Positions 51,885-60,837 are shown, counted from the stretch's first letter. The stretch: DNA of 64,000 bases from Desulfocicer vacuolatum DSM 3385 (GCF_900176365.1 NZ_FWXY01000024.1:1-64000); one strand, 5' to 3'. Translations and numbers: made by a program. Notes: a model not told the origin generated them from the letters alone.

Positions 51885-52502
51885 CTATATTTTCTGCTCC
51901 ATTGCCATGAAACAGGGAATGCAAAGATATTGTCCACCATACCGTCGTATCCTCGATTCCATGGTCATTTCTCCACAGGTTTCACATTGGATACTTTCCA
52001 GGATCCGTGCCGGTCGTACCGGTGGTGTGGATACCTCTTTAACGCTGAATAACTCATCCAGATCGGCATTCATGATGCGTGTGATGGCCTCTTTTCGAAG
52101 TGTTTGACACTGTTCCTCTTCTTCCGGGGTGGCCGTGCCTGCGGTCACTTTACCCATGAGTTTTCCAAGGATTTCCCGGCCGGGGTCATTGCTTCGGAAG
52201 TTATCCAGAAAAAGGGCACGGAAGCCCTTTTCTGCTTCTCTGTCAAAAAAGGTAAATCCTGATTTTCCATAATCTTTGTGCACCAGGTTGCCCTTGCCAT
52301 AGCTGCACCCGGTGAGGAACTGGATAGCATCCAGGGCGCACATGTCTGTTTCAGCCACGCACACCGGCTTTTGGGCTTTATCTATCTGGAGGCGTTGAAT
52401 GGCAAGTTCGGAAAGTCGAATACCAATGGCCAGACCCGGGCAGGTGTGGCCGTGGAAGGCAATGGTTTTCTCAATGATTTCCTTGTCAATGGTACATCCC
52501 AT
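51885..52502 (-). CDS. FmdE-family protein with C-terminal zinc ribbon
   Basis: A 205-residue FmdE-type protein, a family linked to molybdenum formylmethanofuran dehydrogenase and found in sulfate reducers and methanogens. The conserved block is IAFHGHTCPGLAIGIRLSEL, followed by CVAETDMCALDAIQFLTGCSYGKGN. The C terminus adds a treble-clef/zinc ribbon CETCGEMTMESRIRRYGGQYLCIPC. The role is not established; metal or molybdopterin handling is a guess based on the name-giving operon. It follows the nucleoside transporter gene on the same strand by about 80 bases. Confidence 0.85.
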   Translation of the reverse strand: MGCTIDKEIIEKTIAFHGHTCPGLAIGIRLSELAIQRLQIDKAQKPVCVAETDMCALDAIQFLTGCSYGKGNLVHKDYGKSGFTFFDREAEKGFRALFLDNFRSNDPGREILGKLMGKVTAGTATPEEEEQCQTLRKEAITRIMNADLDELFSVKEVSTPPVRPARILESIQCETCGEMTMESRIRRYGGQYLCIPCFMAMEQKI

Positions 52503-52585
52503 ATTTTATCTCCTTCAGGTTTATGGGTTCAGGTATAAGGTCCGGTAAAAAATTAATAGATTTTTTTGTTGGTTGTGGGTCATGA

Positions 52586-53836
52586 TTACCCCACAGCAGT
52601 TATCAATCCCACAACAGCGCCGGTCATGCAGGTGGCAATGGTACCGGCAAGGACGGCACGCAATCCCAGGGATGCAATCTCGCTTCTGCGGTCCGGTGCC
52701 ATGGTGCCCATGCCGCCGATCATGATGCCAAGACTGCCGGGATTGGCAAATCCACACATGGCATAGGTGAGGATCAGACGGCTGTTTTGGCCCAATGCGT
52801 CCTTGGGAAGATTGCCAAGATCCATGTAAGCCAGGAACTCATTTAAAATGGTTTTGGTCCCCATCAATGAACCTGCGGTGTGGGCCTCGTGCCATGGGAT
52901 TCCCATGAGCCAGGCCACCGGAGACATGATCCATCCCAGAAGGCGTTTCAGGGTAAAGCTTTCCCCCTGGAAATGGGGAAGAAGTCCCAGGAGCAGGTCC
53001 ACAATGTACACAAGGGCCACCAGCACCACCAGCATGGCAACAATGTTGATAAAAAGCTCCACCCCCTGCATGGTACCCTGGGTGACGGCATCCATGGAAC
53101 TTGTGGCGGTTTCCGGGGGGGTGGCATCCCCTGAAGTGACGGGGCGGGTTTCCGGAATCATTGTTTTGGCAACGGTGATGGCCGCAGGGGCGCTGATGAT
53201 GGAGGCCACCAGAATATGGCCCAGCACATCGGGGATGGTGTCTTTGAGCAAGGTGGCATAAAGCACCATGACGGTTCCGGCAATGGTGGCCATGCCCGTG
53301 GTCATGAGAGAGAAAAGCTCACTTCTGGTGAGATCGGGAAAATAGGGGCGGATAAAAAGGGGCGACTCCACCATGCCCACAAAAATATTGGCAGATACTC
53401 CCACCCCTTCAGCCCCCCCCAGCCCAAAGGTTTTTTTTAAGACCCAGGAAAAACTTTTCACCAGGGCGGGCAGAATTTTCCAGTAAAAAAGAAGGGATGA
53501 AATGGCGCTCATGAGAATTAAAAGGGGCAGGGCCTGGAATGCCAGGATATAGGATGCTCCGGGGAAGGATTCTGAAAAGGGCAGCGTTCCCCCGCCAAGG
53601 TAGCCAAACACCATGGATGTTCCGGCTTTACATGCTTCAACCAGGCCAAGCACGGCACTGTTCAGAACAATGAAAATTTGTCGGAAAAAAGGCAGCTTCA
53701 GCAGTAGCACTGCCAGCAGGAATTGAATAAAAAGCCCGGTGAATACGGTTTTTAATTTTACCGCCCTTGGGTTTTCACTCACGGCCCAGGAGACGGCAAC
53801 AAATATTATCAGTCCGGCAATGCATTGAAATGCCAT
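52586..53836 (-). CDS. Concentrative nucleoside transporter (NupC/CNT family)
   Basis: About 416 residues from the ATG at 53836, which has AAGGAG upstream. A polytopic membrane protein with about ten helices. The CNT signature is GVGVSANIFVGMVESPLFIRPYF, followed by LMTTGMATIAGTVMVLYATLL and the C-terminal AMCGFANPGSLGIMIGGMGTMAPDRR. It imports nucleosides with sodium or protons. It precedes the FmdE-like gene on the same strand; no nucleoside catabolic gene is adjacent. Confidence 0.92.
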   Translation of the reverse strand: MAFQCIAGLIIFVAVSWAVSENPRAVKLKTVFTGLFIQFLLAVLLLKLPFFRQIFIVLNSAVLGLVEACKAGTSMVFGYLGGGTLPFSESFPGASYILAFQALPLLILMSAISSLLFYWKILPALVKSFSWVLKKTFGLGGAEGVGVSANIFVGMVESPLFIRPYFPDLTRSELFSLMTTGMATIAGTVMVLYATLLKDTIPDVLGHILVASIISAPAAITVAKTMIPETRPVTSGDATPPETATSSMDAVTQGTMQGVELFINIVAMLVVLVALVYIVDLLLGLLPHFQGESFTLKRLLGWIMSPVAWLMGIPWHEAHTAGSLMGTKTILNEFLAYMDLGNLPKDALGQNSRLILTYAMCGFANPGSLGIMIGGMGTMAPDRRSEIASLGLRAVLAGTIATCMTGAVVGLITAVG

Positions 53837-53941
53837 GGTCTGCTCCTTTTTTGTTCTTTTTTGGCTATGCTTCATTTTCCAGTTTACATTTTTTAAAAAG
53901 AGATCCCCATTTCTTGGGACAACCTGACCAAAAAGTGTAAA

Positions 53942-54820
53942 CTATTTTTGAAGTTGTATGAAAGACGCCCTTTTTTTTATCATTGGTTTGACTTTTTGAA
54001 TGGAAATAACAATGAGATAACTAAGGCCTGCAATGATAATAATTGAAGGGCCGGATGAGAGTCCCCGGAAAAAACCCAGGGCAAGCCCTGTGGTGTTAAA
54101 TGACATGCAAAAGAAGATGGACAGCAGCATCATTTTCCACATGCGGGTGGTGAATTTACCGGCCACTGCAGCCGGTAGCGTCAGGAGAGCAATGACCATG
54201 ACAATGCCCACAATTCTCACCAGCAATACAATGGTGAGTGCAATGAGACATAAAAGAAATATGTAGTATACGTGGGCATGGATACCCCTTAATGTGGCAA
54301 ATTCATCATCAAAACACACCGCAAGAAGCCGGTTGTAAAAAAGGAGGGTGGCGGTAACGATGAAAGCGTCCAGAATCAGCACCAGGACGATGTCCCGGCT
54401 GGAAATAAGCAGGATATCTCCAAAAAGAAAGCTTGAAATTTCAAAATATCCCGGGGTAAGATCAATAAATATCAGTCCTGCGGCCATGCCCACGGACCAG
54501 ATGGCACCAATGACGGTATCTTCCCTTTCCTTTGCATACAAAGAGACCAGCCCCGTGATAATGGCAGCAGCCAGGGCCGATGCCACAGCTCCCATCATGG
54601 GGGTGAGCCAGGTAAGGCCAAAGGTTCTGTTCAGGTACAGGGCCGCCCCAATGCCCCCAAAGGCGCAGTGAGAGATGGCTCCGGCAAGGTAGCTGATGCG
54701 TTTGGTCACCACATAGGTGCCGATGATGCCAAAGGAAATGCTGGCCAGGATTCCCACAATCAGGGCATTTCTTAAAAATTGAAAATCAGGCTGGGTCAAT
54801 ATCTGGATAAGATCAGTCAT
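53942..54820 (-). CDS. Metal-type ABC transporter permease (ZnuB-like)
   Basis: About 292 residues from the ATG at 54820, which lies inside the end of the ATPase gene. It has about eight helices and the ABC-3 family motifs SFGIIGTYVVTKRISYLAGAISH and ALLTLPAAVAGKFTTRMWKM. This family imports zinc, manganese or iron. The stop codon lies in a 43-base segment repeated at 59521. The matching periplasmic binding protein is not beside it. Confidence 0.9.
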   Translation of the reverse strand: MTDLIQILTQPDFQFLRNALIVGILASISFGIIGTYVVTKRISYLAGAISHCAFGGIGAALYLNRTFGLTWLTPMMGAVASALAAAIITGLVSLYAKEREDTVIGAIWSVGMAAGLIFIDLTPGYFEISSFLFGDILLISSRDIVLVLILDAFIVTATLLFYNRLLAVCFDDEFATLRGIHAHVYYIFLLCLIALTIVLLVRIVGIVMVIALLTLPAAVAGKFTTRMWKMMLLSIFFCMSFNTTGLALGFFRGLSSGPSIIIIAGLSYLIVISIQKVKPMIKKRASFIQLQK

Positions 54821-55571
54821 GCATGTGCCCCATTTCACAGCAGCGGTGGTCATGGCGTATCATTTTAAGATCTCCTCCGTAAATGTCTTTTATCATGGTG
54901 CCGTCAATGGTGGTGGTGGGATGGATCACCACCTGGCGATTGACGCAGATAACACTTTTCACCACCTGGGAGGTGAATCCAAGGTCATGGGATACCAGAA
55001 GTATGGTCATTCTGTGGTTCAGACGTTGCAAAATGTTGAACAGATCTTTTTCTGATTCCTGGTCAATGTTGGAGGTGGGTTCATCCAGCAGCAGCAGTTC
55101 AGGTTCGCTGCAAAGGGCCCGGGCAATCAGTACCCGTTGCTTTTGACCACCGGACAGGGCATTGAAATGGGTTTCCTTAAAGGTGTCCATCTTCACCTCT
55201 TCCAGGGCCGTTGCTGCGGCATCCCTGTCCCGGGAGCTGTAACGTCCCCATTTGCATCTGGCCAGTCTTCCCATGAGGGCCACATCCATGACAGTGACGG
55301 GGAACTGCATATCCAGATGGGAGTATTGGGGCATGTAACCTATTTTAACCCGGCTTTTTGCCGGGGAAGTGCCAAAAATTTTGATGGTACCGGAACTGGG
55401 GGGTAATAGCCCCAGGAGCAATTTTAACAGGGTGGTCTTGCCCCCGCCGTTGGGGCCCACAATGGTGGCAAAATCCCCTTGGGGAACGGTGAGGTTGACA
55501 TCCTTCAACACATTCCTGGCCTGGTAGGCAAAACTCATGTTTTTTATTTCAACAACTTGTGGCGTTTCCAC
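54813..55571 (-). CDS. Metal-type ABC transporter ATPase (ZnuC-like)
   Basis: A 252-residue ATPase with Walker A GPNGGGKTTLLKLLLG, signature LSGGQKQRVLIARAL, Walker B LLLLDEPTSNID and switch LVSHDLGF. The C terminus is His-rich (MIRHDHRCCEMGHMHD), which fits metal handling. It overlaps the permease gene by 8 bases. Upstream (55572-56092) there is no gene, so a ZnuA-type binding protein must be elsewhere or absent. Confidence 0.92.
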   Translation of the reverse strand: METPQVVEIKNMSFAYQARNVLKDVNLTVPQGDFATIVGPNGGGKTTLLKLLLGLLPPSSGTIKIFGTSPAKSRVKIGYMPQYSHLDMQFPVTVMDVALMGRLARCKWGRYSSRDRDAAATALEEVKMDTFKETHFNALSGGQKQRVLIARALCSEPELLLLDEPTSNIDQESEKDLFNILQRLNHRMTILLVSHDLGFTSQVVKSVICVNRQVVIHPTTTIDGTMIKDIYGGDLKMIRHDHRCCEMGHMHD

Positions 55572-55750
55572 AATATTAATAAATTCCTTTAATATTAAAT
55601 CAAGAGCAGATAAATATTTGTTCAGGTTTTATTTAAAACCGGGACGCAGGCTTTTTACCAGCTCACCATTTTTAGCACATATGAAAAATAATTGAAATTG
55701 AATATGCCGGGTTGATCTTAAAGGGCCTTAAGGAATTGCGGGCTTGGTCA
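55572..55750. other. Intergenic region upstream of the zinc-type ATPase
   Basis: Part of a 521-base gap holding the ATPase leader, repeat D1 and a possible very short ORF. I see no clear Zur-like palindrome (GAAATGTTATA...CATTTC type) here. Confidence 0.35.
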
Positions 55751-55753
55751 TAA

Positions 55754-55853
55754 GGGAGTCAGCAATTTTTAATTTACCATTTAATACTCGATGGTTGTTA
55801 TTTTTCGTGAATGAGACCCCGAATAAACGGTAAATTAAAAATTGCTGACTCCC
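55754..55853. repeat. Family D repeat, copy D1 (MITE-like)
   Basis: A 100-base element with 25-base inverted ends beginning GGGAGTCAGCAATTTTTAAT, flanked on each side by TAA (3-bp duplication). No coding content. Confidence 0.82.
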
Positions 55854-55882
55854 TAAGGTCGGCTATTTTATGAAGGATTTTA

Positions 55883-55987
55883 ATGATGAAAATTAAATTT
55901 GATTATTACGGTGACTTGCGGCGAGCAAGTTTTTGTCTCCCGTATGGTGGCCAGCTTATGATCCCCAAAAAAATTCATCAGCCATAA
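55883..55987 (+). CDS. Possible 34-residue peptide, uncertain
   Basis: ATGATG at 55883 with AAGGA 6 bases upstream opens a frame of 34 codons (MMKIKFDYYGDLRRASFCLP...KKIHQP, stop TAA). No recognised family. It may be a degenerate fragment or chance; the only support is a fair ribosome binding site. Confidence 0.2.
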   Translation: MMKIKFDYYGDLRRASFCLPYGGQLMIPKKIHQP

Positions 55988-56092
55988 GTCTTTTAATTTG
56001 TGATACACATAGTCTGTTTTTTTGAAACTGAATGCACTGAATGAGAACTTCGAACTCATGAATAAAGAAAAAAATATCCCAGGGTGGTATAA

Positions 56093-58777
56093 ATGGCAAA
56101 AAAGAGAAAACGTGGTAATCTCATAAAAAAAATGAAACAAAAATTCATGGGCTTGCCTTTTGAAGATTTGATGGAAAAAGCGGACAACTTTCTTGCCTCC
56201 GGCAAGCCGAGGGATGCCATTAAGGTCTATAAAATAGCAATTAAAGCATCAAAATCATCGGAGCAGTTGAAAGTTGTTCATAACAACCTATTTATGGCGT
56301 ATCTGGAGAGGGTAAAGGAACTCACCGAAAAAAATATGCTTGTTGAGGCAAAGGCCCTTGAAAAACAATCTTTGACTTATTTACCCGCCCCGGAGCTCAT
56401 GAATCGGACTGGTATGATTGCATTTTTGGAAATGAGTGATATCCGGGAAATTTTTGAATATGTTGTGAAATACCTTAAGTGCCAAGGAGATGATCGTATT
56501 GTGTCTGCCATGATTGCCGATGCAATTCTACTCAACAATGCATGGCATTTTCTGGAAAAAACAGATGATGCCGGGGGGCTCTCCCGGGATGCATCCATTG
56601 TCAAATCGTCTGTTCCTCTTATGGATAAAGGGCATTGGGAAAAGGCGGCGCAGTCTATGAAGACCTTGCCACGGACATCTCCATTTGCCCATATTCGCAT
56701 GTTTTGCCGGGCAATGGCTTTATTTGCCGCCGGGGATGACAAGAAAATGATAAAGGCCATTTCTTTTATTCCCGGGCAGTCTGTTTTTCGAAAGATTGCA
56801 GACACCCTTGAAACAACGGTTCAATGTGTTGAGGAAAAGCGTATGATCCAGGGAGATCAAAGCCTTGTCGGCTGTTTGTGGGAGGGGCCGTTAACTGTCT
56901 GGGAAACGGCGGATGAAATTATCAAGCAGCTTGAGAAAAAGAAGTTTGATAAGAAAACAAAACAGTTGATCCGGGATTTTTCAACCGCTGTTTTGCCGGA
57001 TAATCCAGAGTATGCCCGGCAATATATCCTGGAAACCCTGTGGCAGCAAAATATTTCCGATGAAAGAAAGTTCATTGCACTTGAGAAGTCATTATTGCCT
57101 GAAAAAGCTGATCTGATAAGTGCAAAGCGAGGGATCGTATTTCCCGAAAACGCTCTTTTAAATACTGTGAAATATCTTGATTGTTTAAAAAAGTCCGGCG
57201 TTGATGCCCATCTTCTTGCATTGACGGAATCCCTTATTATTTTTTCTCTTTGTGATTATATTCAGGGGGGATCAGAATCGGCTGTTTTGAATGAGGCTTC
57301 TGAGAAAGTGACAAAAAGATTTGGTATCTCTTCCAATGATGATTTTGATTTGAGGTTCATGCAGTTTGTTGCTCACGGTATTAAATGTGATCCCAAAAAC
57401 CGACCTCTTTATGAATTATCGGCCAACCTGAAGAGCCATTCAAGGAAATTAAAAAATCTTAAAGAACAATTGCTTCTTTCCATGTGTGAGGTGTATCCGG
57501 AAGATCCTTATCCCTGCATTGAACTGGCTTCTTTATATCATTCCAAGAATGCTTTTAGAAAGGCTGAAAACATTCTTAAAAAAGCCATGGAGATTGCCCC
57601 CTATGACAGCCGGGTGCAGGATCAGCATCTCATATCACTCATTATATCCGCAGATAAAGGCGTTAATAAAAGTAATTTTCACCTTGTCTGGAAAGATTTT
57701 GAAAAGGCTCAAAAACTTGATACCGGTAATAATGTTATCCTTTTGCGGGAAAAAGAATTGTTCTATAAAATTTGTGAAAAGCCTGAAATTCCCGAAAAAA
57801 TCATTCGCATGCACCTGGATGAACTCTCAAGTGTGGAGCGCCTTAAAATTATCTCCATGCTGAGAATGGATGCTGAAAATAAACCCAAGCAGGGCAGGGC
57901 AAAGATACTGCGTAAAGTGCAATCTCTTCTTGAAAAAGAACTTAAACATATCTCCACATTGTCCTCAATGGAGATAATTCAGATCCTGAAGCCCTTTCCC
58001 CGGGAGTGGAAATATGTTTTTAAAAGCTTGCGTGTGGATAGCCTTTTTTTTGAATCCATGGATCACATATTGAAATATCTGGATGATAATGATTTGATTA
58101 AGCTTACCGATCAAATTCTTATCCCTGATAATTTTGAATTTTTTCAAGAAGCGTTTTATATGCGAACTCAGGAGGGGCGCTTTGAGGATGGTTTGATTTT
58201 ATTTTACTCCCTTGTGCTGGACGGTCTTGTGGAGGATGATTGGGATATTGACGCTTTTATTGATCTTTTGGATGATGTCGACGCTGAGACAAGAAAAAAG
58301 ATTCATGAGGCAGGCAACAGACTTTCCAGATATACCCACGGGCCCTACAAACATGCTCTTCAGACCCTTAATTTCGGCTTTTTGGATGATATGTTTTCTG
58401 GACCCTGGCTTGATGATGATGATGATGATGATGATTTTATGGATGATGATTTTAATCCTTTTGATCTTTTGGGCGGTGGTATGCCGGAGCCGGATGATCC
58501 CATGGTAAGGTCTGCCATGCTGGACATGGCAAAAAGTCTTAAAAAAAGAGATCCTGACGCTTTTAATAATATGTTTGAAGAGATCCGGACCGGGATAGAG
58601 GGATTTCTTGATGAGAACGAAATTCGGGGGCTTCCCAAATTTCTACTTAAAAATTTTAGACCGGTTCTTGAAGAAGCGGGCATGTTCGATATCCCTCTTC
58701 TCTTGCTTAAAACTTTCTTTTTAAAAGAGGCTAAGGAACAGTTTTCAAGGGAAGCTAAAATTATATTTCTGGATTAA
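56093..58777 (+). CDS. Large helical-repeat (TPR-like) protein with poly-Asp stretch
   Basis: An 894-residue soluble protein with no signal peptide. N-terminal region rich in Lys (MAKKRKRGNLIKKMKQKFMG) then TPR-like units such as MEKADNFLASGKPRDAIKVYKIAIKA (split here for length: residues 23-47) and IELASLYHSKNAFRKAENILKKAM. A run of eight Asp sits near residues 772-785 (LDDDDDDDDFMDDDF), encoded by a GAT repeat at 58411-58437, followed by NPFDLLGGGMPEPDDP. I do not recognise a family beyond the repeats. It is the first of five same-strand genes leading into an Hsp70 set, so a client-adaptor or co-chaperone role is possible; this is context only. Confidence 0.72.
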   Translation: MAKKRKRGNLIKKMKQKFMGLPFEDLMEKADNFLASGKPRDAIKVYKIAIKASKSSEQLKVVHNNLFMAYLERVKELTEKNMLVEAKALEKQSLTYLPAPELMNRTGMIAFLEMSDIREIFEYVVKYLKCQGDDRIVSAMIADAILLNNAWHFLEKTDDAGGLSRDASIVKSSVPLMDKGHWEKAAQSMKTLPRTSPFAHIRMFCRAMALFAAGDDKKMIKAISFIPGQSVFRKIADTLETTVQCVEEKRMIQGDQSLVGCLWEGPLTVWETADEIIKQLEKKKFDKKTKQLIRDFSTAVLPDNPEYARQYILETLWQQNISDERKFIALEKSLLPEKADLISAKRGIVFPENALLNTVKYLDCLKKSGVDAHLLALTESLIIFSLCDYIQGGSESAVLNEASEKVTKRFGISSNDDFDLRFMQFVAHGIKCDPKNRPLYELSANLKSHSRKLKNLKEQLLLSMCEVYPEDPYPCIELASLYHSKNAFRKAENILKKAMEIAPYDSRVQDQHLISLIISADKGVNKSNFHLVWKDFEKAQKLDTGNNVILLREKELFYKICEKPEIPEKIIRMHLDELSSVERLKIISMLRMDAENKPKQGRAKILRKVQSLLEKELKHISTLSSMEIIQILKPFPREWKYVFKSLRVDSLFFESMDHILKYLDDNDLIKLTDQILIPDNFEFFQEAFYMRTQEGRFEDGLILFYSLVLDGLVEDDWDIDAFIDLLDDVDAETRKKIHEAGNRLSRYTHGPYKHALQTLNFGFLDDMFSGPWLDDDDDDDDFMDDDFNPFDLLGGGMPEPDDPMVRSAMLDMAKSLKKRDPDAFNNMFEEIRTGIEGFLDENEIRGLPKFLLKNFRPVLEEAGMFDIPLLLLKTFFLKEAKEQFSREAKIIFLD

Positions 58778-58784
58778 TTATTTT

Positions 58785-58962
58785 ACTCAACTTTCGGTGT
58801 TCGCATTTCGTGGTGGGGTCAGGCTTTCGTTATTGACATTATCGAGGCTTTTTTCGTTGGCAAAGGCCTTGGTCGATAACATCAATAACAAAAGCCTGCC
58901 CCCGTCGGCACACTGACCCCATCGGGGGGGCGGCTCTGCTGAGGTTGCCCTGGAGGCTGCCT
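58785..58962 (+). repeat. Truncated A repeat (A5) joined to a B right end (B4)
   Basis: A begins ACTCAACTTTCGG at 58785 and runs to CACTGACCCCATCGG near 58925, where it changes to the B right arm GGGGGGCGGCTCTGCTGAGG. The A right end is missing. The junction lies at CCATCGGGG, a sequence shared by both families, which suggests recombination there. Confidence 0.7.
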
Positions 58963-58966
58963 CTTC

Positions 58967-59061
58967 ATATAACCGCCACGGACGGACCGTGTTCTGATCC
59001 CGTTCCGCCCACAACAAAGCTTGAAATACACCCCTGATTTGCGGAGTATTTCATATAAAAA
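58967..59061 (+). repeat. Family C repeat, copy C6
   Basis: A full copy, CCGCCACGGACGGACCGTG to TATTTCATATAAAA, ending 30 bases before the J-like protein ATG. It follows a B right end, in the usual B then C order. Confidence 0.8.
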
Positions 59062-59091
59062 AAGAAAAATATTTTAACATCAGGAAAAAAT

Positions 59092-59385
59092 ATGCTGAAA
59101 TCTTATCTTGTTCTTGGTCTGTCCCTGGATGCTACGGATCAGGAAATCAGAAAAAAATATTTACAGCTTGTAAAAGCGTACAGTCCGGAAAAAACACCTG
59201 AAACATTTAAAGAAATAACAACGGCCTATGAATCCATTAAAGATCAAAGATCCCGGGCAGAAACGGAATTGTTTTCCGCTTTGAAAAATATGGAGACATC
59301 GGAGACCCTTAAAAGCCTTGCCGCATATATTAAGGTGAAACGACGGAATCCCGGGCTTCAGGAACTTTTAAACGCCATAAATTAA
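59092..59385 (+). CDS. Short J-domain-like protein lacking the HPD motif
   Basis: A 97-residue protein whose first 55 residues resemble a J domain: LVLGLSLDATDQEIRKKYLQ, then LVKAYSPEKTPETFKEITTA, then YESIKDQRSRAE. At the position of the invariant His-Pro-Asp it reads Ser-Pro-Glu (residues 31-33), so stimulation of an Hsp70 ATPase by the normal contact is doubtful. No Gly/Phe or zinc domains. It precedes grpE- and dnaK-like genes on the same strand. It might act as a docking or inhibitory J-like factor for that Hsp70. Confidence 0.7.
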   Translation: MLKSYLVLGLSLDATDQEIRKKYLQLVKAYSPEKTPETFKEITTAYESIKDQRSRAETELFSALKNMETSETLKSLAAYIKVKRRNPGLQELLNAIN

Positions 59386-59427
59386 TTGGATTGTTTCATG
59401 TCCGGCATGTCTTTAAAGATGAAATGA

Positions 59428-59517
59428 TGCCCCCGAGGGGCAATGGGCGGCCCGGAACCGTAGACGGCTCGATTGGCCGGTTTCTATTGCCCCTTGGGGG
59501 GGCTCTGCTGAGGTAAA
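59428..59517 (+). repeat. Family B repeat, copy B5
   Basis: Stem arms CCCCGAGGGGCAAT and ATTGCCCCTTGGGG with the core GTAGACGGCTCGATTGGCCGG, ending GGCTCTGCTGAGG. The arm sequence differs from B1 but pairing is largely kept. Confidence 0.75.
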
Positions 59518-59520
59518 CAC

Positions 59521-59563
59521 TGATCAAAAGATCTAAACTATTTTTCAATTTGTATGAAGGATG
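59521..59563 (+). repeat. 43-base segment repeated at 53925-53967
   Basis: TGATCAAAAGATCTAAAC followed by TATTTTTCAATTTGTATGAA matches TGACCAAAAAGTGTAAAC plus TATTTTTGAAGTTGTATGAA at 53925, 35 of 43 positions. One copy overlaps the end of the zinc permease gene, the other is the GrpE leader. Confidence 0.5.
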
Positions 59564-59584
59564 TCAAAAAATCATGGATAACAT

Positions 59585-60412
59585 ATGAAATCACCAGATA
59601 AAAATACCCTTTGCACAGCAACTGAGAGCCGCAGCCTGCTTCAAACAATAACGGCTCCTTTTATAAAAATGAAGCAAAACCTTTCCGGTTTTTTTAAAAA
59701 AGAATCCCGGACATCCCTGCCATCCACCGGTGAGCAGGTAGCCAAGGAAGAAGGCGTTGATGCAGAATTATGGAAAACCCGGGCCCTTGAGGATTTTAAA
59801 TCCTGGCTTTCGGATATGCCGTCTGAAACACCCCCTTCTTTGTCGGTCACACCGGATACCTGTGATTTATACACCTTGCTTTCTGAATTCACGACTTTGA
59901 AGCAAGAAATAAAGATGCAAAACAGAGAGCAGCACCGGACGTTAAAAGCCATGACCCGGATTCAAGCCATGACCGATGAGTATCAGGAGATCATGGGCCG
60001 GTTTAATGACAAGACAAAACAAATTGCCACCCTGGAAGAAGGTATTCGAAAAGAAACTGAAAAAAGAACGGCCATCTCTTTTCTGGATGTGCGGGACAGT
60101 CTGGTTCGTGGCAAAAAGACCTGTGTGGCAGCTGCCGGTGCAAAAGGTTTTTTCCGGAGGGTCCCAAGGGAGCTGGCCAATATCCCCAAGGGCTATGAAA
60201 TGGCCATCAGAAAATTTGATGCTTCCCTTGCTCTGTTGGATATTTATCCCCTGGAAACCGATGGGGTTGCCTTTGATCCCATGACCATGAAGGCCCTGGA
60301 GAAAAAGGCGGTAAATGGTATGAGTAAAGGAACTGTTGTGGAAACCGTATCCGGAGGATTTCGGCAGGGAGATGAGATTTTAAGATATGCCCAGGTTATT
60401 GTAGCAGATTGA
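59585..60412 (+). CDS. GrpE-like nucleotide exchange factor with long N terminus
   Basis: A 275-residue protein. Residues about 125-190 form a predicted long helix (EIKMQNREQHRTLKAMTRI...), and the last 50 residues match the GrpE beta domain: AFDPMTMKALEKKAVNGMSK, GTVVETVSGGFRQGDEIL, RYAQVIVAD. The N-terminal 120 residues are unlike typical GrpE (about 200 residues total). It should release ADP from an Hsp70; the DnaK-like protein at 60952 is the obvious partner. The ribosome binding site before the ATG is weak. Confidence 0.8.
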   Translation: MKSPDKNTLCTATESRSLLQTITAPFIKMKQNLSGFFKKESRTSLPSTGEQVAKEEGVDAELWKTRALEDFKSWLSDMPSETPPSLSVTPDTCDLYTLLSEFTTLKQEIKMQNREQHRTLKAMTRIQAMTDEYQEIMGRFNDKTKQIATLEEGIRKETEKRTAISFLDVRDSLVRGKKTCVAAAGAKGFFRRVPRELANIPKGYEMAIRKFDASLALLDIYPLETDGVAFDPMTMKALEKKAVNGMSKGTVVETVSGGFRQGDEILRYAQVIVAD

Positions 60413-60464
60413 GGGCGTATGCCCGACGATTATGACCCACATGTTCTGGCGGACACAGCGAATA

Positions 60465-60600
60465 TTAAAATATGGTATCATGCCGCCCCCCCCGACGGGC
60501 AATGGTCCCGGCCCGGAACTGTAGACAGCTCAATTGGCCTGTTCCTATTGCCCGTCGGGGGTGGCTCTGCCGGGGTAAACTTGGAGGCTGCCTTTAGACC
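60465..60600 (+). repeat. Family B repeat, copy B6, with B tail
   Basis: Stem arms CCCGACGGGCAAT and ATTGCCCGTCGGGG around GAACTGTAGACAGCTCAATT, ending GGAGGCTGCCTTTAGACC where the D2 insertion begins. The gap between grpE- and dnaK-like genes (539 bases) is made of B6, D2, a C fragment and C7. Confidence 0.78.
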
Positions 60601-60603
60601 TTA

Positions 60604-60703
60604 GGAAGTCAGCAGTTTTCAATTTACCGTTTATCCAATATGCCACCTATAAAATATGGCAGTCTGAGTTTTGTAAATGGTAAATCAATAAGGTCTGACT
60701 CCC
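60604..60703. repeat. Family D repeat, copy D2, nested in a B/C repeat
   Basis: Inverted ends GGAAGTCAGCAGTTTTCAAT and ...AGGTCTGACTCCC, flanked by TTA on both sides. The outer flanks GACC and TTCTGAC join to the C sequence GACCTTATTCTGA seen intact in C7, so the pre-insertion site and the 3-bp duplication can be read directly. Confidence 0.85.
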
Positions 60704-60740
60704 TTATTCTGACCCGGTTCTGCCCACAACAAAGATAAAA
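60704..60740 (+). repeat. Family C fragment downstream of D2
   Basis: TTATTCTGACCCGGTTCTGCCCACAACAAAG is the middle of a C element cut from its 5' end by D2. From about 60740 to 60837 no repeat or gene is apparent. Confidence 0.65.
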
Positions 60741-60837
60741 ATACATGGCTGTGAACACCGACCACAACGAACAATGAAAAAGTAGTTGCTGTGAGCACCC
60801 AGAACCTAATACCCGGTACCCAGCACCCGCTTTTTCA

